DNA of 64,000 nucleotides, taken from Theocolax elegans. Its lineage: Eukaryota > Arthropoda > Insecta > Hymenoptera > Cerocephalidae. Under the pieces are notes generated by a model. The model had not been told where the DNA came from and did no database searches. It saw only the letters and a program-made list of their open reading frames with translations. The position numbers and the translations under genes are program-made. The stretch lies in NCBI GenBank assembly GCA_026168455.1, contig CM047431.1, positions 10,575,703-10,639,702 on the forward strand. Reading direction: 5' to 3'. Each line of letters begins with the position of its first letter. The stretch's first letter is position 1. This document shows positions 30,985 to 41,659 of the stretch, one piece after another.

Positions 30985-31139
30985 ACCCCCACATCCACGG
31001 GGAAGAGGAAGGAGCCAGACGAGGGAGCCGGTGGCGAGAGACCTCCAAGCCGCTGAGGTCGGCCACGGAAAGGCGCCTGCGCCATGCGAGCAACCGCAGG
31101 TCCCGGCGAATCCACCGCCTCCTCCAGCACCTGGCGATC
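30818..31139 (+). pseudogene. Alternative Pro/Arg-rich pol tail in a second frame
   Basis: Open in +2 relative to the preceding pol frame. It encodes PPAPPSPVPQRTLPRRERRP, RYRGYVPYRADVSETPSHYG and PRHRPPHPRGRGRSQ. The amino-acid bias and absence of stops suggest real coding past a frameshift, but GC-rich DNA often keeps several frames open. It runs into the truncated 3' LTR at 31,140. Confidence 0.45.
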
Positions 31140-31613
31140 CGAAACCATGGCCCGAGCGGCCAGTACGAACCCAGCCAAGCGCGCACGACTCGAGACGCGA
31201 GAGTAGGCGCGCATGCGCAATACGCATAGGAAAAACTCTCTCGCTTCGTGCGTGCCGATGATCGAGAGACTGCTACCGACCACCGACCTTGTTAGACGCA
31301 ATATCGCAATTTTAAAGGCTGCGTGTGTGTCCGAGGGATCGAGGAGACGAGCGTCCAGGTGAGCCGTGCTCCTTCCTCCCAAATCCAGCTTCCTCAAGGT
31401 GTGTGTACGCGACGCGTAGTTAGGTGCGGGACGGCCCGCAATCGCGCGAACGCGAGCGACCGCGGCCAACGTGACTGGCAACTTTGAACGGCAAAGCCGC
31501 TGCTTTGCCGTGTAGTACTTGAAAGCACAGTAAGTGCAATAAACCTGTAATCGTTTAACTAGTTCTTGTGTTTTATTCGTGACTCCACCCTAATCCCCAG
31601 TGGACACGTCACA
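31140..31613 (+). repeat. 3' LTR of the outer element, 5'-truncated (474 bp)
   Basis: From CGAAACCATGGCCCGAGC at 31,140 this matches 10,566-11,037 at high identity, including GCGCATGCGC (about 31,213), the ACGGCAAAG...CTTTGCCGT hairpin, AATAAA (31,538) and the ACGTCACA end. About 910 bp present at the start of the 5' LTR are missing, and pol-like sequence abuts directly. A deletion joining pol to mid-LTR is the simplest reading; a recombinant 5' LTR is the alternative. Confidence 0.85.
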
Positions 31614-34045
31614 CTGGATATTCGGGAATTTGTAAGGTATTCCGGGATATCTCCACTAATTACGGGATTTCATGAATTTAACGAAATTTCCGAGGTAGTC
31701 CAGGTTAACTATCCTAATTACGGGAATTTCCGGTTATTTAGGCAATTACTGATTTATTACGGGATAACTCCAAATATTTCAAGATTTTGCTTTATATTAG
31801 GGAATTTCTGGAATAGACCGGGATAACTCAACGAATTGCGCGATTACCTAGATATTTGGGTATTTCTGGGGAATTCCGAGTCAACTCCCCTAATTACGGA
31901 ACCTTCCGGGTAATTAGGTAATTACTCATTTATTAAGTGATAACTCCAGAAATTACGCGATTTCCTGGATGTTTCGGGATTTTCTGAGATATTCTGGGGA
32001 AACTCCACTAATTACGGAATTTCCTGGATATTTATGTCGTTTCTGAGGTATTTCGGGATAACTCCAGAACTTACTTTAATTTCTCGATGTTTCGGAAGTT
32101 TCCAAGGTATTACGGGGTTACGCCACTAATTGCGGGATTAGTTAAATATACCGGAATTTCCGAGGTTGTCCGGTATAGCTCCATTAATCACGGGATTACC
32201 AGGATATACGAGAATTAATGAGGTATCCGGGATTATTTCACTAATTACAGGATTTCTACGTAATTTCGGGTGGTTCAGAGGTATTCCGGGATAACTCCAC
32301 TAATTACGGGATTCCCTGATAATATGGGAATTACTGGGATATTCCGGGAAAATTCCACTAATTCCAGGATTTCCCGGATTTTCAAGAAGTACTGAGCTAT
32401 CCGGCATTGTTCCACTCATCACGGGATTTCCTGGATATTCGGGATTTTCGGAGGTATTCCGGAATAGCCTACTAATTACAGGATTTCCTGGATATTTCGG
32501 GATTTTCTGAGAGATTTCGGGATCGCTCCACTAATTACGGGATTTCCTTGATATTTTGCCAGTTACTGAGGTATTTCGCGATAACTCCCCTAATTAAGGG
32601 ATATTTCGGGTAATTAGGTAAATACTGATTTATTACGGGATAACTCCAGTAATTACGCGATTTCGTGGATATTTCGGCAGTTTCTGTGGTATTCCTGGAT
32701 GACTTCAAGGATTACTGGATTTTCTGGATATTCGGCAATATCTGGGGTAGTCCAGGCTAACTCAACGGTTTGCGGGATTTTCTGGATATTTGGGAAATCC
32801 TGGGTTACTCCGAGATAACTCCCCTAATTAGGGGATTTCGTTGATATTTCGGCATTTTCTTAGGTATCCGGGATAACTTCACTAATTACTTTGATTTTGG
32901 GGGTAATTAGGTAATTATTGATTTATTTCGGGATAACTCTTGTAATTACGGCATTTCCCGGATATTCGGGAATTTCCGACGTATTCCGGCATAATTCCAC
33001 TAACTACGAGATTTAGCTTGTAATTAGTTAATTACTTATTAATTTCGGGATAACTACACTACTTACGGGATTTCCTGGATATTTCGGCAGCTTCTGAGGT
33101 ATTGCGGAATATCTCCAGTAATTACGGGATTTTGCGGGTAGTTAAGGAATTACATATTTATTTTGTAATCGCAATACTAATTGCGTTTATCTGGATATTT
33201 GGGAATTCCTGGGGTATTAGGCGATAACTCAACGAATTACGGGATTTCCTGGATATATGGGAATTTCTAGGATATTATTATCCGAGATAACTTCCCTAAT
33301 TACAGGTATCTCGGGTAATTAAGTAATTACTGATTTACTACGGGATATCTCCAAGGATTACAGGATTTCCTGGATATTCCAAAATTTCTGGGGTTTTCGG
33401 GGATAATTCCACTATTTACATGATTTCCTGGATATTCGTGAATTTCCGAGGTATTCCGGGATAATTCCACTATATATGGTTTTCGGGTAAATAGGTAATA
33501 TCTTATTCATTTCGGGATAACTTCAGTAATTACGTTATTTCTTGGATATTTCGGGAGTTTCTGAGGTATTCCGGGATAACTCTACTAATTATGGGATTTC
33601 CTCAATATACGGGAATTTCCTAGGTATTCCGGGATAATTCCACTAATTACTGGATTTCCTGGATATTTCGTCAGTTTCTGGGGTATTCCGGGATAAATCT
33701 ACGAATTACGGGGTTTAATGAATATTTTGGGAGTTTCTACAGTATTCCGGAATAACCCCACTATTTACGGGATTTTCCGGGTAATTCGGTAATGGCTGAG
33801 TCATTTTGGGACGATTTCACTAATTACGGGATCTCGTGGATATTTCGGGAATTTCTAGGGAGGTCCGGGATAATTCCACTGTCACGGGATTTCCTGCATA
33901 TTTGAATATTTCTGGGTTGTTCCGGGATAAATCCACTAATTACGGGATTTCTTGGATATTATGAGAATTGCTGAGTTACTTCGGATAATTCCACTGATAA
34001 CGGAATTTCCCGGATAATTGGGGAATTTGTGAGTTATTTCGAGAT
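31614..34045. repeat. Complex satellite array, right block
   Basis: The same ~58-bp monomer family as the left block, resuming in mid-monomer (CTGGATATTCGGGAATTT) exactly where the left block was cut. About 31,815-32,540 is a diverged copy of 7900-8690, monomer for monomer, so a long higher-order unit is shared across the insertion. The pattern dissolves near 34,045 at CGAGATGTAGACTAGC. Confidence 0.95.
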
Positions 34046-34427
34046 GTAGACTAGCACACTTTTTTGTCAGTACTCCATTTTTGTCCATTTTTGTACCAAA
34101 TTAAATTATTATATTAGGAATATATAAATAATATTATAAATAAATAATAGTAAATAATAGTTGCTACATACATAAATAATGTTAAAATAAAGTGGTCGCA
34201 GTAATACGAACATAGACTAAAATAATATTGTCGGTCTAATAAGTTGTGATAACTTAAATAATGTATTTTAATGTAATATATATTTTATTTGATGATTCGT
34301 TCCATTTTTTTATCACCTTTAAATAGACATTTTTACATATATTTTTTATCATACCCTATTAGAAAGATGTAAATAAGTGAGGAATATGAAAAAAAATTAA
34401 AATATTATTTTTGCTTTATTATCTATT

Positions 34428-34463
<36 letters not shown>

Positions 34464-35185
34464 AAAATATAAGCATTCTAAAAAAACTAATATGAGGATT
34501 TTTGGTTACGGTAAATAGCGATATGATAATCACTCTTCATTTATCCTCCATTTAATGCTTGACTGCGGTGGGGCAAGAGGGGGGGGGGATGAAATTAGAA
34601 AAATTCCTAAAATAATTTAGGGCTGTCGGTACAGGTGAATAAGAATATGACAACCACTCTTTTTTATCCCCTATTTTAAAAATTAAGGATGTAGGGGGAA
34701 GGGAGATTAAAAATATAAGATTTCTAGAAAAATTTTAATGGGAATTTTCGTTATGTTGAATAAAAATATGACAACCATTCCTTTTGATCCCTCATTTTAA
34801 AGATGAAAGAAGGAGGGAGGAAGGGTTAACATTTAATATGACAATCAGTCTTAATTTATTCCCCATGTAATGTTTGATGGGGAGGTGGTACAGTAATACG
34901 AACATTGACAAAAACAGTACTATTACTAATAAATTTTAATAACATATATAATATATATAATTTAACGTAATATGTTTTTTATGTGACGATACGTTTTATT
35001 TTTTTTTATTACATTTAAATAGATTTTTTTTACAAACATTTTTATCATCTCCTAGTTCTACGATGTAAAAGGCGTGAGGAAGGTGGATAAAAATTTTAAA
35101 ATATTATTTTCATTTCATTTTTTTTAATGCAATACCAAATGTAATATTAAAATCACTTTTATAATTAAGTTTCAATTTTTCATTT
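34046..35185. repeat. AT-rich DNA with ~700-bp duplicated unit and short degenerate repeats
   Basis: Sequence from about 34,195 (CAGTAATACGAACAT...AAAATATTATTTT) recurs in diverged form at about 34,893-35,125. Between them are three or four copies of a ~115-bp motif ending ATATGACAACCACTC and followed by G-rich runs (about 34,500, 34,640, 34,750, 34,840). There is a (TA)n run at 34,430-34,461. No gene seen. Confidence 0.6.
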
Positions 35186-36245
35186 TTTAAAAAGTTTGGT
35201 TAAAAGGATAGAGTTAAAACTAAAAATGGTGCTTTTTTATTGTTTTTACAGTTACCAGAAATTTTTATTATTTTTTTTATTATTTTTTCTATTATTTTTC
35301 TTATTTTTTGGAACGGAAAAGCAATTGTATTCCTCTATTTTACTATAGATATGTGGACAATACTATTATGTGTATTAATAAAGAACATGTTGATGTGGTT
35401 ATAAGCGTTTTCAATAGTTTTAGTGAAAATCTTCAATTTACTTATGAGTTGGAAAAAAATAGCATTATAAACTTTTTAGATATCTGATTAATTAGTCTAT
35501 TCTACAGAATTTCAACTAATTGGTATAGAAAGCCTTCTGATTCTGATAGAATACTTAATTTTCATTAAAATCACTCGGAACGACAGAAGAAAAATATAGT
35601 TTATAATTAAGTTGATAGAGCAATTTTACTGTCTCACACTGACTTTCACAATAATAATATAAATTTAATAAAACGTATTTTAAACCTTAATAACTATCCA
35701 AATAAAGTTTATGATGAGGCTATTAATGAGAGACTTTGATAGTTAAAAATTTCTGTTAACTGTAAAAACAATAATAAAGCACCACTTTTAGTTTTATCTC
35801 TAGCCTTTTATCCAAATTTTTTGAAAAAATACACGTATATTTTAAAAAAATTCAATATATCTACATTACTAATTATAAGCAACAAACTCAGTAACATTAT
35901 ACAATTAGGAAAGGATAAATTAAAAAAATGGATATATGTGGTGCTGTTTATAAATTTAATTGTAAAAATTGTTCGGTATCATATGTCGGCAAAACAAAGA
36001 GAGCACTTAGAGAACGCATTTCTAAACATAGTGAGTCACGTAATCCGGAATCTGTTGTGAGTATACACAAGAAGAATAAAAATCATGATTCAATTTTGAA
36101 AATATTAAAGTTTTGGATAAAGAAAACTTTATAAAAAACGTTTAATTTCTGAAATGCTTCATATCAAAAGCACTAAAAATACTATTAATAAGAAAGAAGA
36201 TACTGCTATGTTGAGTAGAATTTACAACAACATCTTATAACTGTT
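35186..36245 (+). pseudogene. Penelope-like element relic (RT C-terminus and GIY-YIG endonuclease)
   Basis: From about 35,335 the translation gives FYYRYVDNTIMCIN, the Penelope RT motif (usual YVDD; here D to N). It continues with LQFTYELEKNSIINFLDI and NWYRKPSDSDRILNFH, and after stops VDRAILLSHTDFHNNNINLI and LNNYPNKVYDEAINERL. Near 35,928 comes the GIY-YIG nuclease core, VYKFNCKNCSVSYVGKTKRALRERISKH, then LDKENFIKKRLISEMLHIKST. Many in-frame stops and frameshifts make it dead. The first ~80 bp (35,190-35,268) are an inverted copy of 35,741-35,822, a rearranged 5' end. Intact elements retrotranspose using RT plus this nuclease. Confidence 0.85.
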
Positions 36246-36530
36246 GAAAATTATTCTTAGAACTTGTAAAATCTTTAGACCGAGCACATCGTTGTGTTTC
36301 TGCGAATCTTGTACATATGTCAATCTTTTGTACTCGTCATATATAACAATACCAATTTTTGAAATTTCACTTGACTCTTACTCATTTACGAGTGATGGAA
36401 TATCAGTGTTAACTGTTTGACAATTATGTGGTAAAGATTGTTTTGTTATATTAAGTGTTTTTTGAGCTGTTGTTATTTAAAATGTTTTATGTATATTTAT
36501 TTATGTGTTTTTCATTGTTCAATAAATAGT

Positions 36531-36577
36531 ACTTGAAGAGGTCTGCAAAATCTGGCAGACGAAACTTCGTACAACTT
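36531..36577 (+). ncRNA. Hammerhead-ribozyme-like hairpin of the Penelope relic
   Basis: GTAC, then TTGAAGA, then a stem GGTCTGC...GCAGAC with an 8-nt loop, then GAAAC and a closing GTAC. This follows the hammerhead layout (CTGATGA core, helix II, GAAA) known from Penelope-like elements, but the first core strand deviates (TTGAAGA). It lies ~290 bp past the end of the endonuclease relic on the same strand. It is probably a decayed ribozyme. Confidence 0.5.
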
Positions 36578-36981
36578 TTAACATCAAAATTGATTATTAA
36601 TTTGATTTACAATCTGGGTTTAACCCTTAAAAATCGTTATTTTTGGTTTTATCATGACCATGAAGGGTGTACATTCTAAAATAATAGATCTTTTAGCCAC
36701 AATTTTAATCTGAAAAAAATTTTTATAAATTCAATTATTATGTATAAGTATTTGTTTGAAAGAATAATTGAATACGTACGATGCATTAGCTGAGTTTGGT
36801 TATTTTGTATGAAATTTAAAATTTTTCATCTCCTTTTCATCAAACATCATGAAGAAGCATGAAATATATGTAAAATGGTGAAAGAATAATTTTATATTCT
36901 AAGTTTTGTTGTTGAAAATATTATTCTGGTAGAAAAATAACACATTTGTTACTAGATTGATGTATCTTTTTATAGAAAAAT
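36578..36981. other. AT-rich unassigned sequence
   Basis: No coding pattern, RNA gene or repeat recognised between the Penelope relic and the putative solo LTR. Confidence 0.5.
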
Positions 36982-38459
36982 TGTAACAGTTTGTCACACC
37001 TGTCGCGTAACAAGGCGGCTATATCACTTCTCAGCGCGCGTGAATCTCTCCTTCACCTATCTAATCAGGTGCGTGCGCGAATCTTTCCCCAAAATTGACA
37101 AATGTTTCAATGTCTGTACAACAAACAAATTAAGACCCAATACAAGGATGTGCCTCTTCAGGAATTCAAGTTACAGACTTTGTGACAAGGTATGTAATAC
37201 CTGTCAAAGTAAATAGCGAGCGAACCCCAATATAAACTAGCCTACCTACCCTCACATCTCTAAGCCTACCTAACCTACCCGAAGCTCCCGAAATCCCCAA
37301 TACTTCTCTTGATTCCCTCCACGTAACACAATGAAGCAGCATATCAGGAGAGGCGATACCACTTCCAGGAGGCTTCGCACCAGGACATGAAGCAGCCTGC
37401 GATGGCCCAAGGTGCCAGATGGAGCAGCACGAGCAGCAGCAGGATATCCAGGAAGCTGTGAAACAGTTAGATAATTAATAATAATCCTAATTAGAAGGAA
37501 ACAAGGAAGCATGTAGTGCACATAGTAACTGACAGCTACATGCTAGGAGAGGATTGGAAGTGAGGTTATGGTAATCATAACATTACCATAACTCTCAGTT
37601 AATAATTAGTAAATAATAAGCAGCACTCCCTCGGGAGATAGATATTCACCTGAGAAGCAGCCAGAATCTCCGCAGCAACGCAGCACCGACGAAGAGCAGC
37701 AGTCACCGACCCGACGCGCACCAGCTGAGCAGCCACCGTGAGAGCGAGTGAGAGAGAAGACTCGAAGATCGGCCGTCCCGTCTGCACCTGTAACAGAGCA
37801 GACTCATTAGCCGATACATTATACAACACGGAGGAACGATCATATAGACTTACCGGGTTAACAGCATCACCGGGAACATCGTCCTCTCCGTGGGAAGCAG
37901 CAGCCCGGCAACGTCGTCCGCCTTGATCAACGTGGCCGCGAGCACTCACTACACGAGGCGCGCGAGACGACGGCGGCCGACGGGCGACTCGACGCGAGAA
38001 GCTGCGCGCGCACGTCGGGCCCGAGCAGCGAAGCGGCGAACGAGCCCGAGCTCGAGAGAGCTCATCGGGACGCCATCGAGGCTACACCGGCAAACCGACC
38101 GATACTTATATTTCGATTGTATTTTGAGTGTGTGTGTGCGAGAGCAACTGACCGCAGAGCAGCAACTCCAGGAGACGATCTCCTCGTTAATAAGGTGGGT
38201 GTACGCCTTGTAGTGGATACGCGTATTCCTTCCTACCGTAAGTGTGCTTCCCCTTTTTCTCCCCTCCCCTCCCCTCGCGCAGCAAGTAGCAGCAGCAGCT
38301 CGTTCGCAGCCGAGCTTGATTATAAATTCGCCGCGATCGTACGCGGCTGGCGCCCAAACCATCCTATTATTTTTATAATAAAATTAAGATTATTTTATAT
38401 AAATTTATTTGTTTGTTCGCCTTTGACGCCACGCCCTAATCCCCAGCGTGACCGTTACA
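36982..38459 (+). repeat. Putative solo LTR (~1.48 kb)
   Basis: Starts TGTAACAGTTTGTCACACC and ends GTGACCGTTACA, giving TGTAAC.../...GTTACA inverted termini. The last 60 bp (TTGACGCCACGCCCTAATCCCCAGCGT split by a base or two) parallel the end of the outer Gypsy LTR (GTGACTCCACCCTAATCCCCAGTGG), so it is a related LTR. No primer site or polypurine tract adjoins it. A target duplication is not evident (AAAT versus ACTT). GC-rich inner part around 37,680-38,300; open frames there are antisense to each other and unconvincing. Confidence 0.6.
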
Positions 38460-38734
38460 ACTTTAAAAAATAACATGTTTCGCTTACATAAAATGTTAAA
38501 ACTATTGTGGATTTGTCCCTATATAAAAAATTATACGGAATATACATTCAAGTAATCTAATGTCATTTCAATAATTCAACCTTCATCAAATGATTTAAAA
38601 ACATTTCTTAACAAAAGTGGTATTCAATTAAATTCTAAAAAGTAAAAGAAATTGTGTTGAACGTATATTTAAGTAATCCAACTATCAAATAATTTAAAAT
38701 CATAATTTAACAATATTTGCTATTCATTAAATTA

Positions 38735-38773
<39 letters not shown>

Positions 38774-38812
38774 AACTCGTCGTATTGTACGTAGTTGGAG
38801 CCTGTAATATAG
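38460..38812. other. AT-rich spacer with (TA)n run
   Basis: Contains an internal weak repeat (GTAATCTAATGTCATTT-like and GTAATCCAACTATCAAA-like blocks) and a (TA)n microsatellite at 38,740-38,770. No gene seen. Confidence 0.6.
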
Positions 38813-39774
38813 CAAGGCCAACCAACCACCCGTGTTTATATGAGAGATTTGTTGTTCGCGCGCAAAGCCGGAGTTGGTATGTATGTGTATGTGTGTGTTT
38901 ACCACTTCGTATTCGCTCTTCACAATAACTAGATTCATATAGTTAGTGTGTAATGATTCGTCATTCAGGACGGATTATTGTATTTTTCGTTTTTTGTGTG
39001 CTGTTCGTGAGTGCCGAAAGTACACCCTATCCCCCTCTGCATTAAGCTCTGTGAACGATTGTTCCGGATCAGGGCTAAGTGCGGAGATCCGGGTGGATGC
39101 CCGTGCGTTTGATTTGTGTGCTGTGTGTGTTGAAGAACGGAGTCGTGCGCGAGAGATTCCGCGGATCGCGATCCACTCGCCGCGGCAAGGCCGCCTTCAC
39201 CACCTCAACTACCAGTCGTCTCCTTGTCCAGGAAGTCGACTACAAGCCGAGGATCGGCTGGGCCATTCCCGAGGAGCATCACCGGTAAGTAATTACCTTA
39301 CTTTCGTCACCCCCCCCCCCCCGTGTGTGTGCGTACCTTGGGAGTGTGGTCGGGTACACCGGTGCCCGAACAGCAGATACCGAGGAGATAGTCTGCCGCA
39401 GGCGAGGTCCTCGATCCGGCAGACTTCCCGGTATTTCTGTCCTCGCGAAATTATTATTGTCGCGACACCTGGCCAGAATGGCCTTATGTAAATTAAATCA
39501 ATAAATGTTTACGATTCGATATTGATTCCAGCGTTTTTATTTATATCTCCCCGTTCCCCGCCGAGGTAATTCAATAAAATCGCGAAGCAAGGAGGATCGC
39601 CCGAATCTTCCGCACCGTACGTCCCAGCGAACCCGTGTTCCTGGTGACAGCCCGCAGTCCGCGATAGATAATAAAATTAATTGTGTGCGCGGTATTGGAC
39701 AACGCGGCCCACGGTTTGTAATAACTCACGTTACTATTGAATTATTTACGGGACCGCGACTATCACGTTATAAA
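38813..39774 (+). repeat. Probable LTR of a third Gypsy element
   Basis: The right edge is set by a primer-binding-like site at 39,775. The left edge is placed at TGTAATATAGC (38,813), the best TG start, but the match of termini (TGTAATA versus TATAAA) is weak. Inside are a poly-C/GT tract near 39,310 and an AATAAA near 39,501. Composition (GC-richer, no long frame) resembles the outer LTR. Confidence 0.5.
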
Positions 39775-39790
39775 CGGCGACTGTGACAGG
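39775..39790 (+). promoter_or_regulatory. Primer-binding site, decayed (tRNA-Arg type)
   Basis: CGGCGACTGTGACAGG matches the outer element's TGGCGACCGTGAC with two changes. Downstream, both elements share a CGGCCATTTTG block, supporting a relationship between their leaders. Confidence 0.55.
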
Positions 39791-40302
39791 ACGTCGGTTT
39801 TGACTTCGCGATTTTGAATTTCAAATCGTCGGCCATTTTGCGTGAGCATTAGTCGCGTTGAAATCGTGAACGGGTTGAGAAAAAGAGAAAGTGATTGAGA
39901 GAGAGAGAGAGAGAGACGTTTCTCTGCACCGGAATACTCCCCATCTTGCTCGAGTAGTCGAGGAGAGGTGTATACTGGTGTAATCGGGAGAGAGAGAGAG
40001 TACGCGCGCCCGAGTTCAGACGGCGGCGCCGGATCTCAACCGAGATCATTCTCCCCCGTTCGCAAGCACGACGGGAGACACTAGCGGGTCTCGTAAGAAA
40101 GACCACTGTGTAGGGAGAGTAGCTATGCCGCGTATCGAGGGCAGCGGGAACACCCCCCCCCCAAAAAATGTGTGAGGAAGGACTGCGCGAGAGTCCGATT
40201 CACATCGGCTCTCTTCGATTGCGCCCGCGGGTGGGAGTGAGAGAGAGAATATCCCTAGTCGCGGGGAATCGGAGTAAAGGCTAGGCGGGCTCCTGTGTGT
40301 GC

Positions 40303-40344
<42 letters not shown>

Positions 40345-41659
40345 TATTGCCTAGAACATTCGCGTGTAAAGTTCTTGCTCTGGTTTTACTACGAGAAACC
40401 AGAGCGGGCGAATTTTTTTTCTTGTAATTAACTCGTCTCCTCCGCATACATATCTCAGGTATATGTATAAGCGAAGAGATAGGTTTCTTCGGGAGAGCTA
40501 GTTGTCCCCCTCCCGTTTAGAATAAAAGTAGTTTCTTTTTATCACGGGGTGCGGTGACACGGAGAGCGAGAGTTTTTTATTATTTACGCTATTTTCCTCT
40601 CCCTATTGACATATATTTGCTAATAATAATATTTTAATTTTGTTTGTATATATTGTTTTTTTTTATAATATATGTTACTTATTTATTTTATTGTGTGTAT
40701 ACTTCTTCTTTACAACTGATGCTGATTGTTTAGTCTTGTTGTAAGTTAAACAATTAGCAAATATCTTTATGTGATAGAGCTGCAAAGATGTTAGAGTTGG
40801 AAAATTAATATTTAAATTTACGTGTGAGTAAAGTAATTAAAATTATTTGTATTACACTTATCTGACATTAATTACTTGATTTAATATCTTGTATTCATTA
40901 AGTGTTACTGCTCACGATATTTGTAACAAATTTTTGAATATTTTTGTTTGGTTGTTTAAGCTTGTTGCAAGCAAAACAACTAATCTTAAGTATCTTTGTG
41001 TGATTATTTAGCAAAGATACTAGAGTTGTAACATATAATTATTTCGACTCGAGGTTGAGTTAAATAATTTAATTTTTTTTGCATGCATTTTAATGATCGG
41101 CACTTAACCTAATATTTTGTATTCTTTTTTTTTGGAAACTTTTTTTTCTCTTTTGTGTGTTTAAAAAAAGGAAATAAATATCTTCGCAATTTTTACCAAT
41201 TATTTAGACTTGTTTGTTAGCTAAATAATTGGTTACAAATATTTTTGGTGTGTTTGAGTAAAATAATTCAGTGTATGATTTTAATTGTTTAGACTTATTA
41301 GCAAGTTAAATAATTAAATTTTCATTTCCTTTTCGTTCAATTTATTTATAAAAAGGAAATATAAATTATTTTAATTAGGTAGCAACATAAAATATTTATT
41401 TAGTCCTTTTTAGGATAAAATAAATATATTTCGCTGGAAAAATTGTCGTTTGGGACGACAACTAGCGAAATAATTATTGCGTTGCAAACCATAAGGGATT
41501 TACTACATTTTGTAAATACCCCTACTTTTTGAAGTAATTTAATTAAAATTTGTGTTTGTAGTGTAAAATATAAAGAAAAATTCTCCCTGGCTTAGATAAG
41601 CAAAATAATAAATAGTTTCTTGGTGTGTGTGAATCACAAGACACTGTATTTATATATAT
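39791..41659 (+). other. Leader of the third Gypsy element with a stem-loop series
   Basis: Non-coding, with (GA)n tracts at 39,898-39,917 and 40,308-40,343, then AT-rich DNA carrying repeated hairpins: 40,725-40,754, 40,951-40,980, 41,196-41,232 (11-bp perfect stem CCAATTATTTA/TAAATAATTGG), 41,282-41,316 and 41,392-41,427. Loops share a GACTTGTTAGCAAGT-like sequence. Segments around the first two hairpins form a ~230-bp duplication, including the phrase GCAAAGATRYTAGAGTTG. The leader is interrupted by foldback elements at 41,660 and seems to resume at 47,890, where another GACTCGTTAGCGAG loop occurs. Confidence 0.6.

Larger units (their letters stand above)
9657..31613 (+). mobile_element. 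Outer Ty3/Gypsy LTR retrotransposon (nested host)
   Basis: The element starts TGTGACATTG at 9657 and ends ACGTCACA at 31,613, giving matching TGTGAC/GTCACA termini. It is flanked by the 4-bp direct repeat CTGG (9653-9656 and 31,614-31,617). Removing it rejoins a perfect satellite landmark (TTTTCCTGG + ATATTCGGG), which proves the boundaries. Without the 12.2-kb inner insertion the element is about 9.75 kb. In order: 5' LTR, tRNA primer site, long leader, gag, protease, RT, RNase H, integrase, 3' LTR. Several stops and frameshifts make it non-autonomous now. No env-like frame follows pol. Confidence 0.95.

Noticed and set aside
13277..31139. An env-like gene in either large Gypsy element
   Set aside because: No open frame with signal peptide, furin-like site or membrane anchor lies between integrase and the 3' LTR; only short UTR or a basic pol tail is present.
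30591..31481. Long reverse-strand frame (296 codons) opposite the outer pol tail and 3' LTR
   Set aside because: It is antisense to coding sequence in GC-rich DNA and spans the LTR boundary; no recognisable domain.
37599..38473. Arg/Ala/Ser-rich frames in the putative solo LTR as a host gene
   Set aside because: Frames overlap on both strands in a GC-rich block, with no domain and no splice pattern; LTR termini explain the segment better.
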